The notes: generated from the letters alone by a model not told the origin. A stretch of DNA of 64,000 nt from Guyanagaster necrorhizus (GCF_019112545.1 NW_025064909.1:337023-401022); one strand, 5' to 3'; shown: positions 1 through 12,029, counted from the first letter of the stretch. Program-made: numbers and translations.

Positions 1-1590
1 ACAAACACAAACCCAGAGCCAGAGTGCAAGGCTTTCTGTTTCCAATACACTGCAACTGTGGAGGTTGAAAACTTGTATTCTACCTATACAATGTGGTATT
101 TAAATACTCTACTGTAGTACTTACTAATACAATCCTACTATGGTATCTTTAAAGCATGAGACTCTGTGCTAGATTCCACAGATATTATTCACACACATAT
201 CACAGTTGCCACACTTATTCTCTTTCAGACCAGAACTGTCTGCTGTTTTCTCACTAGCTGACATCAGCTAGCTGGCCTAGCCAGGTCTGCTCACTTTCTT
301 ATTTCCCTGGTGATACATCTCTGACAGTAGTAAACTGTTTCAGACCCCTGAGATTATCTTCCATGTCTAGAGTCAGCCACAATAGTTATGTTCTCTTTTC
401 CAGTATCTCAATATTCTATCTGGCTCACAAAATACACCACTTCTGGCCTGACATGCATCAATTAACCAACCCAATAGATATGTGTCATATCTTGGTATGA
501 TGTGGAGTCTCTTGCTGTGTTATGCATATTAAGATACCATAGGTATGCATGCAAGTTTCTGAGCAGTATGTGTACTATTCATTCCTGAGAGTAGTATTTC
601 TCTATCTATTCCTTTGTTGCCATCATTTCATTTCTCTGTTCAACACCCTGTTATTCAGATACCTTTCTTTGGGTCTCAGTTCTCTGTTCTAAAGCATGTC
701 CCATCAGTGCATTAATGGCTGTGCATCCTTGATCAATGTGATCAGAATTGCTAATCATATTTCAATCATATTCTTTTTATTTTTAGCATGTCCCCTTATA
801 ATGGTATTGGCACATTTAGGGCCAAGCACTGGGATCTCACATGCAGTCTAACCCCTCTGGTATTAGTCTGCTACTAGGCCATGCACTCTGCTCACAGTTA
901 CTTCAGTTTAGCCTTATGATGGCTAGGTTTCAGTGCACTCTTATCCTATTCTCAGTTACATGCTTACTGGACTGAAATGCAGTCTATGTATTCTCAATTT
1001 TTGCAATTTTACATGCCTGAACATGGAGAGGGTGTGTCACCACACTCCTACCTCATTAACTCCAACAACATTCTCTCTTAATATGCAACTAATTCTATTA
1101 GATATAAGCTAATATAACTACAGTTATAACATCCAGCATAACAGGCAAGCAAGACAAAATAGAGCTAGTAGTAGATAGAGGTATATATATATTCCTTAGT
1201 GTGTCAATAAACTAGACTTCATCAGCTAATATTGCTTTTAAAAGTTTTTAATAAATTATTTCAAAACACAAAATATTCTTATATAAAAGTATTAATCAAT
1301 GTGTAGATATTAGCTAATTGAAAACTAATATATAAAGTAATAGAAGGGTGTTGGAGGTTCTAAGACACCACATTATTTGAAATAGAGTGTACCAGTCTTG
1401 TATTCTATAATTTAGTTTGCCTCTGATGCTGTATCATAAAAAATGAAAGAGGTTTAATTATGATCATGAATGATCTCTGAGTGTTATTGCATATAAACAA
1501 AGAGATTCAGATCTCAACTTTTTTTGCTCCACCATATACATGTTTACTTGTAGCAGTTCTGAACTAGCTCCTGGAAGGCATCAGGCAGTG
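1..1590. other. CpG-depleted, AT-rich non-coding DNA
   Basis: No gene is recognisable. The stretch is AT-rich, has almost no CpG, and is full of TpG and CpA. The same base composition continues through the mutated gene half and transposon to about position 5460. This pattern is expected after cytosine methylation and deamination or RIP-like mutation of repeats. The original sequence type cannot be told from what remains. Confidence 0.6.
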
Positions 1591-2057
1591 CTAATAAAAG
1601 ACTCTTGGATTTTAAAAAATATATTTTCTGACAGATAATAATAAGGTGGTTTTGTCCAATCAACCTTGCCTTTGCCTGTTTGCATGCTATATAGAGCTCT
1701 GTCATCCAGACTCCTTAGATCATCTGTACTATGATTGAATGCATCTTTCCACTGTAGTATATTTTCTAAGATCCATTCTGAAATAACCTGCAAAAAATAA
1801 TCACTCTCCTCCACTGAAATGCCTATTGGCCAATGAACTATAGAGTTTTCAGCTTGCATTGAGACAAACCTTGCATCCTCTCAGTCAATAATTGCAGAGA
1901 TCTGGGTAGAATTATCTCTATAGACAAAGATGTTCTGCATGAAGAAGTTGACATGGTCAAGAATGAATAGAGTAATATCATCTCATGAGATCTGATCCAC
2001 TAATTTTATTAATGACTGACTTCATCCTGTTCTGTTTCTATTCAGTATGAGAAATGC
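1591..2057 (-). pseudogene. 3' half of an interrupted kinase-like (APH fold) gene, heavily C-to-T mutated
   Basis: This is the C-terminal half of a protein very similar to the intact gene at 58884-60154. Shared stretches include the block ending DWTKPPY and the block starting LQVISE, at about 80% nucleotide identity by eye. The differences are largely C-to-T or G-to-A. The tryptophan of the conserved IDWEG motif has become TGA. The rest of the same gene lies at 5590-6182, and the two halves are separated by the insertion at 2058-5584. In the intact paralogue the two sides are continuous, so this is one gene broken by an insertion rather than two genes. It is not functional. Confidence 0.85.
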
Positions 2058-2883
2058 TATAGTAGTACAAGTTGCCTGACATATAAACTCAATGTCTTAG
2101 ATCAGCTGACTTATACTTCCTTTTTCAGTTTGCCACATCTTTCTTTTCTCTTTTACCACTATCTCTACTGCTTTTCCTCTAATTCTTTCTTACAGGTTTC
2201 TATTCCTTCTAAGTATGATGCAGCATTTCTCATAGACCAAAAAGCATGCATTCAGTCCTTATAGCCTCAAGGCTTATACCTTCAAGATCTCAACACCAAT
2301 ATTGAGATAGCTCATCTTCCTGACAACAGAGCTGTTTCAAGCATTGGCAGGAGGATTGGTATGAGTCATCTAGGTGTTTAATGCATATACCAGTTTGTTT
2401 TTGCTTTCTAATTCACTGAATTCCTCTCCAGTTTATTTCAACATAATTCTTCTCCCTACTCTATCTGATATGAAGACCAATGCCTACAGCAGATGACATT
2501 TCCTTAGAATATGCTAGAGATTGAGATACAATAGCTTGAACCACTATTTGTATGCTAAGCAGAGGAGCATTACTATAGTTGCATATATTCTGAGTGGTTT
2601 AGTTTTGCTTGAAGCTGAGGTGAATAAGCTAGAATATTTTCTTTCTTTTGATATTTTTGTTTTAGAATACTAGTATATACATGAAGCCAAAATGTATAGG
2701 CTCTAGTGATGTATAAGCATGTGTACAGCAATCTCTCACTCTCTTGTCTGTATCTGTTTCAGAAAATTTGATTTAACTGCATCTCTCCCTTCTCTACTAA
2801 GCACTAAATCATTGAGTGAGCCACAAGCCTTAACAACCAAGTCCAACAAGTGGTTTACACACTATATACTCAATTTCTTTCTA

Positions 2884-2903
2884 CAGTCAACTCTCTAATA
2901 ATT
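2884..2903 (+). repeat. Left terminal inverted repeat of Tigger element 1
   Basis: Begins CAGTCAACTCTCT directly after a TA dinucleotide. It matches the reverse complement of 5453-5472 with the CpG changed to CpA. Confidence 0.85.
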
Positions 2904-3106
2904 TATAGTGTTCAGTGGACTCTCAGAGCTATGGGTTATGAGAGACTATGGAGTTGGAGAGAGGATGTTGTAGATTAACTTCAAGGCCCTTATAGAGGCT
3001 TGTATTTTGTTAATAGGCCTATAATATAACATACTTGTAATTTAGAAGTGAAGTAGCTCATAATCTGGCTATCCTAAAGTGAATTAGCCTCATCAAGCCT
3101 TGTTTT

Positions 3107-5160
3107 TTATCCAAACAAAGCCAAGATGCTTTTCAAGTTCTGAGCAAATAGATCATTCATGATCTCAATGTATTTTTGAAGAGTTTTGACAGCTTGATGA
3201 GCCTCATGGCACTTAGGACAAGGTTTCAACACTGAATCATCATCACCGTCATCATCACCTTCAAGTCCATTCTCATCCATGCCTTCTTCTGCACTCTGTG
3301 ATGCCATCACTGCATCAAAGATATCTTTGTCCATTGTCTCTTTCACATCCACATTCTCTATCTCCAGATTCAGCAAGGATTCAATATCCATATAGTTATG
3401 GCATTGCAATACATCTGTGCCTTGGAGATCATCAAGTGATTCCTTCAGCTGCTTCTCTATATCTGTGATAGAATCCTGAACAAGCAAAGCAATGAGAATT
3501 GATACTGACACAACAGGAGCAAGAGGAGTATCAGATAAGATTCCAGCTTTCTGCTAACAGTGCTTTATTGTGGAAGCATCCACTGATTTCCATGCAGTAT
3601 CAGCAAGCCACATAGCCTCAAGTTGATTAGATTCCAGCAGGAGAGATATCACTATCAGTGATCAATAGCCTGTCAGATGTAGCTCAATCAGTAATAGGCC
3701 TTAAAGCAGTGAATGATGTCAGTATCAAGTGGCTGGATATGTGAGGTCATATTAAGCTTGAAATTCTTGACTGTTATGCACTGCAGATCATCTTCAGGAA
3801 TAATATGTGCTGAGAAATTGTCTTGTAACAGCAAGATATTTCTTTTCTTCATCTGCAGCTCTGCATCCCATCACAATATCCATTCCTTATAGAGAGCTGT
3901 CATCATCTAGACTTTTGCATTATTACAGTAGTAGAACTCCAGCTGCATGTCTGACTTCTTTTGAAAAGGATGAGATTTATAGGCTTTTCCAATGATGAAA
4001 GGCTCTTTCTTGTCAGAGCCATTGGCATTTATAGTGAATGCATATATCAAGCAAACTTTGCTTCCCTTAACATTGGAATGCTTTTTGTCAGCAAGACTAT
4101 AGTCAGAAGGCATACTGTGTTTTGTTTCAGTCAGATATTTTTGCAAAGCCAGTGTACTTACCCATAGAACAAGCCTGTTTCATCTATGTTATAAATATCA
4201 CAGAGCTTATATTTAGCTAGGATTCCCTTGATGCACTCTCATTCTTCATTCACCTTGGTGAGATCAGCAGATCCAGCTTTGCCATGTCACTTGAATTCCT
4301 TTAAATTGTTTCACTTCTTGAATTTTAACAGCTATCCAGAGCTCAAGCCTAGTCTCTCATCCTCTGGTACCCCCTTCAAATCTGCAAACACTGTCCACTT
4401 TTAGCACAAGACTTCACCATTCAGCAAGATACCATCTGCTATTGCTTTTGTGATCTATAAATCCATCATCTCAGTTATCTCTGGGTGCTGAGTTTGATGC
4501 ATGCACTTTACTTGGTGGTTATTTACCCCACTATTTTTGTGCTCCTCCCTCCACTTGTCTTCTGCCTTCATCTATGCACTGACAAGCAGCTGTTTGATTT
4601 TAGGATGCAGATATTTGGCATTGAAATGTCTTGCCATCTTGGATTGATTTCTTTCATTGGCATGATACTAATCAAGGACCTCAATGTGCTGCTGCACTGT
4701 TGCAAGCTTGCTATGCTGTCCACTAGTTGCAGTAGATGCTCCTTTTCTTTTTTTGGCTTGTGCTTTCCCACCATCACTGCAATGCTCCACATCCCTTTCT
4801 GATGCTGCATGATAAAGAATCAATACATGCTGTTCAACAGTTAGAGCATGACTTACCTTTTTTCTTCAGAGATAGCTTATTAAATTTTTTGATTTGACTC
4901 TCAAGTCAGTCATATGCATGTCTCTGGCTCATATTGAAATTCTTGAATGCAGCTTTAAAATCTGATGCTGACTTGAGCTTCTCAATGATGATGTCCTCAT
5001 CAACAAAATTCCCTGCTTCATCCAACCACACTCCTTCCACTGAGACTGATCCCTTTTCAGTGAGCCTAGCAAGAATACTTGCTCATTTTGCCTCAGTATT
5101 ATCTTTGCAGGTTTGGAGGGTTTTTTTCAATTCATGAATAGTTGGAAATGTCATACTAGG
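3107..5160 (-). pseudogene. Tigger/pogo transposase (CENP-B HTH and DDE superfamily), decayed
   Basis: Several minus-strand pieces of one transposase can be read. At 4568-5160 there is an N-terminal region rich in basic and helical segments. At 3907-4146 there is a DDE core piece with the typical run KGSKVCLIYAFTINANGSDK followed by PFIIGKA. At 3107-3511 there is an acidic C-terminal tail with a CxxC-like pair. The family normally encodes about 500-600 residues. Many stop codons and frame changes separate the pieces, and most fit C-to-T or G-to-A mutation. The order and strand agree with the terminal repeats at 2884 and 5472. Confidence 0.8.
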
Positions 5161-5452
5161 ACTTCTAGTGCAACAGAAAAGGCAGTAGAAGTAGTTGATA
5201 ATGGCACACAAGAGTTTTTACATTTCTTTGACAACAGCCCTGACATAGCAACCATCTGGCTCTCTTAAATTGACATCACTAGATGCTACTGTCAGTACAA
5301 TGACTAAGTATCTATGGGGTACCAGAGAGGGGCTTCTCAGAAAAAGCTATGGGGTATGGGGTATGGGTTTATGACATCAATTTCCCTGCAAATGAGGTCA
5401 GTGGATACAAAAATCTATGGGGTATGGGGGAGTATGGGTTATTGGAGGTATG

Positions 5453-5472
5453 GGTTATAAGAGAGTCGACTG
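5453..5472 (-). repeat. Right terminal inverted repeat of Tigger element 1
   Basis: Ends AGAGAGTCGACTG directly before a TA dinucleotide. Its CpG is intact, unlike the left repeat. Confidence 0.85.
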
Positions 5473-5589
5473 TAGATACATCTGGTATCAAACTACAACC
5501 CAAATTTCCCCCACACCCAGCCAAACCACAAGTGACTCACGACCTTGCACAATCATCTACATCAGCAACGACATATACTGCAACAACAC

Positions 5590-6182
5590 AAGGGGAGAAT
5601 TTGAGATATCCAGAAGCCGCAGCGATGAGCCACTCGGATACGGAGAGAAACAGACCACAACAGTGCGGGTCTGATGGTCCCTGCCCGTTTTCGCCGAATT
5701 GCATTGTCATAGGCCCTACAAAGAACTGTCCATGTAAGTCCTGGAAGCGGCAATCTGTGGAAGCCGTATGGTCATCAGCTCCGAGTAAACATCAGCGATG
5801 GCGGTGTATAGCTGATGTTGTTGGTTGGCACTCAATTCTTGCTACATCCAATTAGCCGGTACGCCTTTAATCTGAACAACATGGGTGAATTATGGGACGT
5901 CAGGAAGGCATCACATTAACGTATTCCATAGCCATCCAAGCGCTACCGACTGCATTATCCGTATCGTTGTCATAAAAGAACACGCGAGGTACAGGGATTG
6001 TGATGTGAGCCTCAAGAAATCGCAGTGTCGCGACCTGAAAAGACTAGGAGAATGAAATGAAATAATATAATTAAATCATATATCTGAGGGAAGCTTTGTG
6101 TGGGTGCTTATACCATATCCGACGACCTGCCGAAGGTACCAATAGCTCACTCGCACTAAAACGCCAACGCGACCATGGTCGT
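5590..6182 (-). pseudogene. 5' half of the interrupted kinase-like gene, little mutated
   Basis: On the minus strand this aligns at well over 90% identity to 59338-59935, which holds exons 3 and 4 and the start of exon 5 of the intact gene. The pieces reading HDHGRV and STHTKLPS are recognisable. In contrast to its own 3' half at 1591-2057, it keeps its CpG sites. Homology stops at about 6182, so exons 1 and 2, with the start codon, are missing. The gene copy is therefore both truncated at its 5' end and split by an insertion. Confidence 0.85.
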
Positions 6183-6857
6183 GAGTTATCGTCGTGGCTA
6201 CTGCGGCGAATGCGGTGATGATGGTCTTGAAGAAAGTGCTGTTCGTAGATATCACCAAACAACCTCGGGCATACGACGACGTTGGGCCAATTCTGCCACT
6301 AAGTTCTGCTCAATCATTGTGTGATTCACGCCGTCCACGGAGAACGAGTAGGACGTGCGTTAGAGGAGCTGATCTGTTAATCGTCGTCGGTACGGACAGC
6401 GTGGTCTCAGCGGACGAGAAGCCGGAATTGTTCGGAGATAGAGGTGCAAGGGCTGTGACTGGAGGCGCGGGGGGATATGATACAACTCGTGCCGGCCTCC
6501 TAAAAGACCGTAAGGGAAACAAGACGTGGCCAAGTCCAAGAAAATCGTTTTACCAGGTGCCATACCATACTGGTTCAGGGCATCAAAACCCGAGTTCTCG
6601 GAGTATGGTTGGCCTGACAACTCTTTCTCCTTTCCTTTGTGCGTTATGGCAAAGGGTGTGGTTCCTGTGGGCCTGATGTACATTCAGTTGTTTTCACGAG
6701 TCAAAGGCGCTGTAATGCACGATCAGTGTCTAGCACCACAGCAATGAAAATGAACCTAAATTGCACTAACATCGGAGGCTCGGAAATGAATTCTCCTTAC
6801 AGACAAGATAAAAGCATCGATCGGCTTCGCTCTGGAATTGCAAACCACAGAGTATCG
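6183..6857. other. Spacer upstream of the terpene cyclase gene
   Basis: No convincing gene. Open frames here have no recognisable domain. A short block at about 6240-6290 (around CACCAAACAACCT) resembles blocks at 9435-9475 and 23488-23522 inside the decayed gene X copies, so a fragment of that sequence was probably duplicated here. The promoter of the downstream cyclase gene should lie in this interval, but no clear TATA box was picked out. Confidence 0.4.
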
Positions 6858-8454
6858 ATGGCACGATACGATAGCATTATCTGCGACTTGGGAGACGTCC
6901 TTTTCTCATGGTCTCCTCCAACGAGCAACACTATTCCACCCAAAACCCTGCGCGAAATCTTCTCCTCTGCGACATGGTTTGAGTACGAGAAAGGCCGCAT
7001 TTCCCAGGAGACATGCTACGACCGTCTCGGACACGAACTCTCCCTCAATCCAGCCGACATCCACAGAGTAGTCGAAGACTCCTGCGCCTCCTTGAAATGG
7101 GACAGGAATCTGGCGAACTTCTTCCAGGAACTCAAAGATAAAAATCGCGGAGCATTGCACATCTTTGCCATGTCCAACATTTCACAGCCAGACTATGACG
7201 CGCTCCGAAACATTTCGGCGGATATGGATTGGTCATTCTTCGACGGCATTTTTACATCTTTTGCAGCCGGTAGACGTAAACCCGATCTCGGTTTCTACCG
7301 CTATACGCTTTCTCAAGCGAACCTCGATCCCTCTCGAACCATTTTCATAGACGACAAACTCGAGAATGTGCTCTCTGCACGTTCACAAGGACTGTATGGT
7401 CTCGTGTACCGCGACTTCACGGAGCTGAAGCAGTCGTTGCTCAATCTGTTAGGAAATCCGGTACTCAGAGGTCAAGAATACTTGAAAAAGAATGCAGGAT
7501 GTCTTACCTCCGAATGCGCTGGACTAGCCATCCAAGAGAACTTCGCTCAGCTGCTCATTCTTGATATGACTAATGATCGGTGAGTTAATATTGCTGGCCG
7601 TCATCTTCCAGATCAGGCGCTGATAAAGTGATAGGACTTTGGTTGATTTGGATGCACCAAAGGAGGGAAAATGGAACTTCTTTCCCGGCAAGTTGAACTG
7701 ATGGTTCACCGTGGTCAGCTGAGCTGATAATGATCAAAGGGAACGGCAAACTTACAACGACCGAGTTTCCTTGTGATTTGGATACGACCTCACTTGGCCT
7801 CACGGTGATTCGAGCGAAAGAGGAAGTGGCAGCATCTACGATGGATGAGATGCTGATGTATGTAAACGAAGACGGGATCGTACAGGTGAATCTTTCTCCA
7901 CCTTGAATCCACGGGTGAATCCTAACTTGTCTGGTTAGACGTACTTTGACCACACCCGGCCACGAATCGATCCTGTCGTCTGTGTCAATGTTCTCAGCCT
8001 CTTCTATTCCTATGGTCGAGGAAATGAGATGAACCAGACATTGGAATGGGTGTACCAGGTTCTTCTCCATCGTGCTTACCTCCAAGGATCACGGTATTAC
8101 GAGACAGCAGAGAGCTTCCTCTTCTTCCTCTATCGATTTATCGGCGGCTGTGATAACCCAGTCACCCATAGTCGTTTCTATCCACTCCTGAAAGAGAGAG
8201 TTATGGAGCGGATTGGGACGGAAGGAGACGGACTTGCCTTGGCAATGCGTCTAATTGTGTGCAACTTTACAGATGTGAAAAATGACATCGACCTCCAGAC
8301 TCTTCGAGGACTCCAGCGTGAAGATGGAGGATGGGATACCGGTTTGATATACAAATATGGGTCTTCGGGTCTGAGTATTCGGAATCGAGGTCTGACAACG
8401 GTAATGGCTATTCATGCTATCCAGCGTAGTAACTTTGCTAGTTCCTCACTATGA
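6858..8454 (+). CDS. HAD phosphatase / class II terpene cyclase fusion, drimenol-synthase (AstC-like) type
   Basis: The model is phase-consistent: exons 6858-7579, 7629-7687, 7740-7885 and 7939-8454, giving 480 residues. The second intron is GC-AG (7688-7739). Residues 1-240 are a haloacid dehalogenase domain with motif I CDLGDVL (nucleophile Asp10), motif II MSN (106), Lys141 and IDDKLEN (Asp165/Asp166). The C-terminal half is a terpene-cyclase beta-type domain with DLDTT (residues 273-277), the general acid motif of class II cyclases, and a GGW motif near 440. In the known family the DxDTT domain protonates and cyclises farnesyl diphosphate to drimanyl diphosphate and the HAD domain removes phosphate, giving drimane alcohols. 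The start could also be in-frame at 6744 or 6786, but 6858 puts the HAD core at the usual distance. No stop or frameshift was found. It heads the oxidase and reductase cluster that follows. The exact product is inferred. Confidence 0.85.
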
Positions 8455-10295
8455 GACAACACGAGCGAGCCTTTAGATAGCAGTAGTAAGTATTGTTGAT
8501 TATGTTGTAGCTTATTGATCTCATACCATTACAATCCTGCATCGGGCATCCCATATTCTTTACAGTAGCTGTAGCTGTATGAATATGCGCTAGAGACAAT
8601 GGTCACTGAGAACGGCTTTATCATCCGAAGAGGTCGTCCAGGTGTACTGCTATAGCCAATATCCTGCATCTATTTGAACAGTTAGCGAGAATTTCTAGAT
8701 TAGAAGCGATGGAATTTGATCACCTTGTTGCAGTGAAACAACCAGATACGACCGGTTCAATACTTCCTAGGAAGCGACAAGTAGGTAGGTAGATAGATAG
8801 AATTACACGGCACGGTCCATCGAAGGACGCCGGGCATAGTACTCGTCAGCAGATGCAGCTTCGCACGATAGTGAAATGCGGTGAAATTATATTTCAGCGA
8901 AGCGGACGACCTGGAATGTAGATTATGTGAGGAAAGTGAGGTGATATTGGCGCATATGGGAAAGATCTGACCTAACGTCCATCCTTCTTTGAGCCACTAG
9001 TCCATTGCACAGCACATAGAATCACTGACCAGATATAGTGTTCGAGGATGAAAAGAAGTGTCGCGAGGAATGGCAAGGTAGACTGACCATTAGAGCTACT
9101 GCCTCCGACAGGACCGAATTCTGGTACTACAAAAAGATGCCTGTATGCGGCGTCGGTGCAGCCAGTGGCAAGCCTTCAGTGCCGCCCTACTATCAGCGGA
9201 CCGTTAGTCGCCCATACAGTGATAAACAGATTCCGTTCGCCGCCAAAGAATGCCTAGAATGGTGTGTAAGGACATGAGGAGAAGAAGAAATATGCTTGCT
9301 CACCATCGAACCTTATCCAAACTGGCTGCATCGGCATCGTGTACTCCTTAGAAACGTTGCAGACAGACCTATGAGACGATTGTCGCGATTTGTGCGAAGG
9401 ACGCGTGACGGTCGTAGTGGCGGAGAGAACCATGTTTGTTTGTTGATGTCGCCAAACAACCTTTGGCATTAACCATGACGAGCTACGCCCAACGTCCCTT
9501 CGATGGACCGTGCCGTGTAATTCTACCTACCTACGACGGCATCGACCTTCATTTTGTTCTCGCCGTTACGTTTTGATCCTTCGTTACTGCTCATCCGGCG
9601 CGACTACAGCAGACACGGGCTTCTTCATTTTGGCGATTCTACTGGTCGGTGCGGGTATCGACAAATGGCACTGCGGCTTGCTCAACGGAAAGCCAAGGTT
9701 CGTAAATGTCTGTATCAAGGTAGAATCCATTGACGAATGTAATTCTAGAACTTTGAGCGATCCGAAAATGACTTTATTTTTCCCTGATGAGGTCGGACCG
9801 GTTGATGTCGAGCGCCAGCTCAGTGCTATTCGACATTCAGCTCGGTATCGAGATGAGCTGATCCGAATGGTTGATGAGGGACCTTGTAGCTGTAGAAACA
9901 GCATGGAGACCTCAGTCCCCAATGCATGGCCATACCGATGTCACGATGAAGGCAGTATCCTTGCGGTCGATTCATTGAAGTAGTGACAGCTCCTGTCTTG
10001 CACGCTCAAGGTGCGAATTATAAATTTCTATCCAGATATCCATTAAAAACGGTGCTTTAGGAATCTTTAACCAAGCCCCCGCGTCGATGAACGTGACAAA
10101 AATCTCTCAATTCCAAGCATGCAAGCGCGCCCGAAGGACGACTAACACTGAACTGCCGCTTGTGTTCCTTGTGCGAATACCAATGGTCGTACAGATAGAT
10201 ATACTCGGTGCGTTCCTCTTCCCTTCATATTTAATGTCAATGTTTGACATCATGTGCACAGTACAGATGTCGGACCCCGGCAGGTCAGGCTAGCG
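8062..10295 (+). repeat. Copy A of a segmental duplication
   Basis: From the last exon of the cyclase through the following 1.8 kb, this is related to 21527-24210, in the same order and orientation, with many substitutions and small indels. Shared landmarks include the 3' flank containing GTAAGTATTGTTGATTATG and the block CGATGAGCTGATCCGAATGG. See the copy B entry. Confidence 0.75.
9032..10293 (+). pseudogene. Decayed gene X, copy A (unrecognised family)
   Basis: The same order of conserved protein-like blocks is found here and at 22830-24010. They are a basic region, a hydrophobic stretch (about 9570-9650), a block reading LAQRKAKVRK, and a block reading YRDELIRMVDE (9849-9881) followed by a GWPxRRxxEG-like segment. 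No single frame covers them, and stops and frame changes occur between blocks even allowing short introns. The conservation of blocks in frame between the two copies suggests a former protein gene with a membrane-spanning N-terminus. I do not recognise the family. Its place next to the cyclase suggests a former cluster member. Confidence 0.4.
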
Positions 10296-10403
10296 GCATG
10301 AATCAGCCTTCCTGATAAATGTATAGTGACGTTCAATTGTGTTCGCACAAGAGCGACCTTTCTATGTTAATCCCCAACATGAGGTAGTCGCATGTAAATG
10401 TTA

Positions 10404-12029
10404 TCATTTTTTAGCCAAAAACTGAACACCGACTGAGAAATCGTGCCCTCGAACTGGTGCCTTTTTTACTTCCGTTTGGGAACGCCGAAAAGTTTTTCTC
10501 TCTCCCTTTGAAATCCGCCTAAACGTCAGATCCAAGTCGTGGGGTAAAGTCAGCGCAAAGGAAGAGAACGCGTTCTTCAACGAATCCTTATGGATAGAGT
10601 ACTCAGGTAAAGACCACTCGTACTCCCGCAGAAACGTGGCTGCCAATGTTCTTTGCTCGTACATGGCAAAATTCCTTGCTGGGCACTGCCGTGGCCCCAG
10701 AGCGAACGGAAGCCATCCGGATTTCTGCCATCCTTGTTCCAAAAATCTTTCTGGGATAAAAGCATCGGGAGATTTCCAGCGTTCTTCGTCATGATGAATG
10801 GCGTAGATATTCACTATCAGCGAAGTACGCGCGGGAACGAAGTATTTTCCGAGCCGGACAGATCGATTCGACTGACGAGGAACGATGTAGGAAATCGGGG
10901 TATTGATACGCATGGCTTCGCGAATACAAGCAGTGAGATACAGCAATGATATCCCGGAGAGTTGTTCGACGGTTGGGTCAAGATCGTCGCCCAGTACTTC
11001 CATGATTTCCTCCCGCGCCCGCCGCTGCATGTCAGGATGGCATGCAAGAAAATAGAACAATGTCGATATCGCACCGGCCGCCGTATCCTGATAACGGATG
11101 GAAGTGAATTCAATGCCATCGAGTGCAAGTAACGACTAGGCTTACATGTCCGCCGATGAATAACACGATCATGTTATCACGGAGCTCCTTGTGCGACATG
11201 GCAGGGTCCTTAAGCATGAATGTCATCATGTCGTCTCCCGGATTGTTCTTCTTGTCAGTTAAGAGCTGCATGAACCTCTCGACCAAGGTATCGATCCGAC
11301 AGATGAGCTTCTTCCTAGGAAAGGTATGCTCCATCCATGGGAAGATAAGGTATATAGGATCGGCAATAGCAGCCATGACAGCATTGTACTCTTGGACAAA
11401 TGGATTGTCCGTTTCGATAGCGTCGAAGTTGTGCCCGAGGACCGTCGAACCCACAGCGTCGAGGGCGAAACGTTGAGCGTATTTATCCCATTGCATAGTG
11501 CGGCACTTTCCCACAATAGCGGAAAGATTATGAGCGAGGGATGTGAATGCTTGGACGGGGATTTTGGCGCTGAACGCGTCGTTGATCAAGACGGACTGTT
11601 TTTGCCACCGCTTGCCATTGGACATGAGGAGAGTGGCGGAACCCACGAAACGCCATAAGAGAGAAGCGTCATCTGGAGTCTCTTTAGGAAACAGAGCAGT
11701 GTTATCGCACATTTCTCAGGCAAGCTGTTTACTGGGTGTCAACGATAGTATAAGGAAAAGTGTAGGAAAGGTGGCCACACTTCGAAATTCAAGATATGCA
11801 CCATCCATCGGTCAAGGACCCACACTAGAACAACATGTTCATGGGTGTCCCTCGCAAATGGGATGATGAGCCTCTTGATCCGACGATCTTCAGACTCTCC
11901 AGTCAAATAACTGCAAAGGAGAGGAAGTGTCGCGACACGGGGGAGATGTCGCAAGTGGGAAGGAGGAACTGTGATTCGATAGCAGCACAATATCAGGATA
12001 AATGCTGCGATTATAATCCAGATATACAT
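10404..12029 (-). pseudogene. Cytochrome P450 no. 1, complete except for one in-frame TGA
   Basis: Exons read on the minus strand are 12029-11781, 11724-11146 and 11087-10404, separated by introns of 56 and 58 nt. The phases fit and total 504 codons. The N-terminus is a hydrophobic anchor (IIIAAFILILC). P450 landmarks are present: WRF near the B-C region, the I-helix GGHDTA across the second intron, EAMR as ExxR, PERF, and the heme loop FALGPRQCPA with the cysteine codon at 10683-10685. The only lesion seen is TGA at 11716-11718, in LA*EMCDN, where one C-to-T change from CGA would explain it. A different acceptor that skips the stop was sought and did not fit the phase. It is divergent from its paralogue at 12702. 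The likely former role is oxidation of the terpene product in the ER membrane. A recent null allele is possible. Confidence 0.75.

Larger units (their letters stand above)
2884..5472 (-). mobile_element. Pogo/Tigger-like DNA transposon, decayed
   Basis: The element is bounded by inverted repeats. The left end reads CAGTCAACTCTCTAATAA, and the reverse complement of the right end reads CAGTCGACTCTCTTATAA. It is flanked by TA on both sides (2882-2883 and 5473-5474), the expected target duplication of the pogo/Tc1-mariner group. The length is 2589 bp. Inside, on the minus strand, are degenerate pieces of a Tigger-type transposase. The left repeat has lost the CpG that the right repeat still has. 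The element is dead, with stops throughout. Confidence 0.85.
2058..5584. mobile_element. Outer insertion splitting the kinase-like gene, itself containing a Tigger transposon
   Basis: Alignment to the intact paralogue shows foreign DNA between 2057 and 5585. The paralogue reads aacgc at the junction, the left flank reads aatgc and the right flank aacac. This fits a 5-bp target duplication whose CpG later decayed to TpG on one side and CpA on the other. Without the inner Tigger element (2884-5472) and its TA duplication about 0.94 kb remains (2058-2883 and 5473-5584). The class of this outer element is not clear. A solo LTR is possible, but the left end no longer shows a clean TG start. Boundaries are inferred to within a few bases. 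Confidence 0.5.

Noticed and set aside
5349..5855. A 168-codon open frame running from the Tigger end into the kinase-like gene half
   Set aside because: It lies antisense to recognised pseudogene sequence and crosses the transposon border, so it is a chance frame.
6194..6676. A 160-codon open frame upstream of the cyclase
   Set aside because: No domain, it overlaps the broken kinase-like gene end, and other frames are open over the same stretch.
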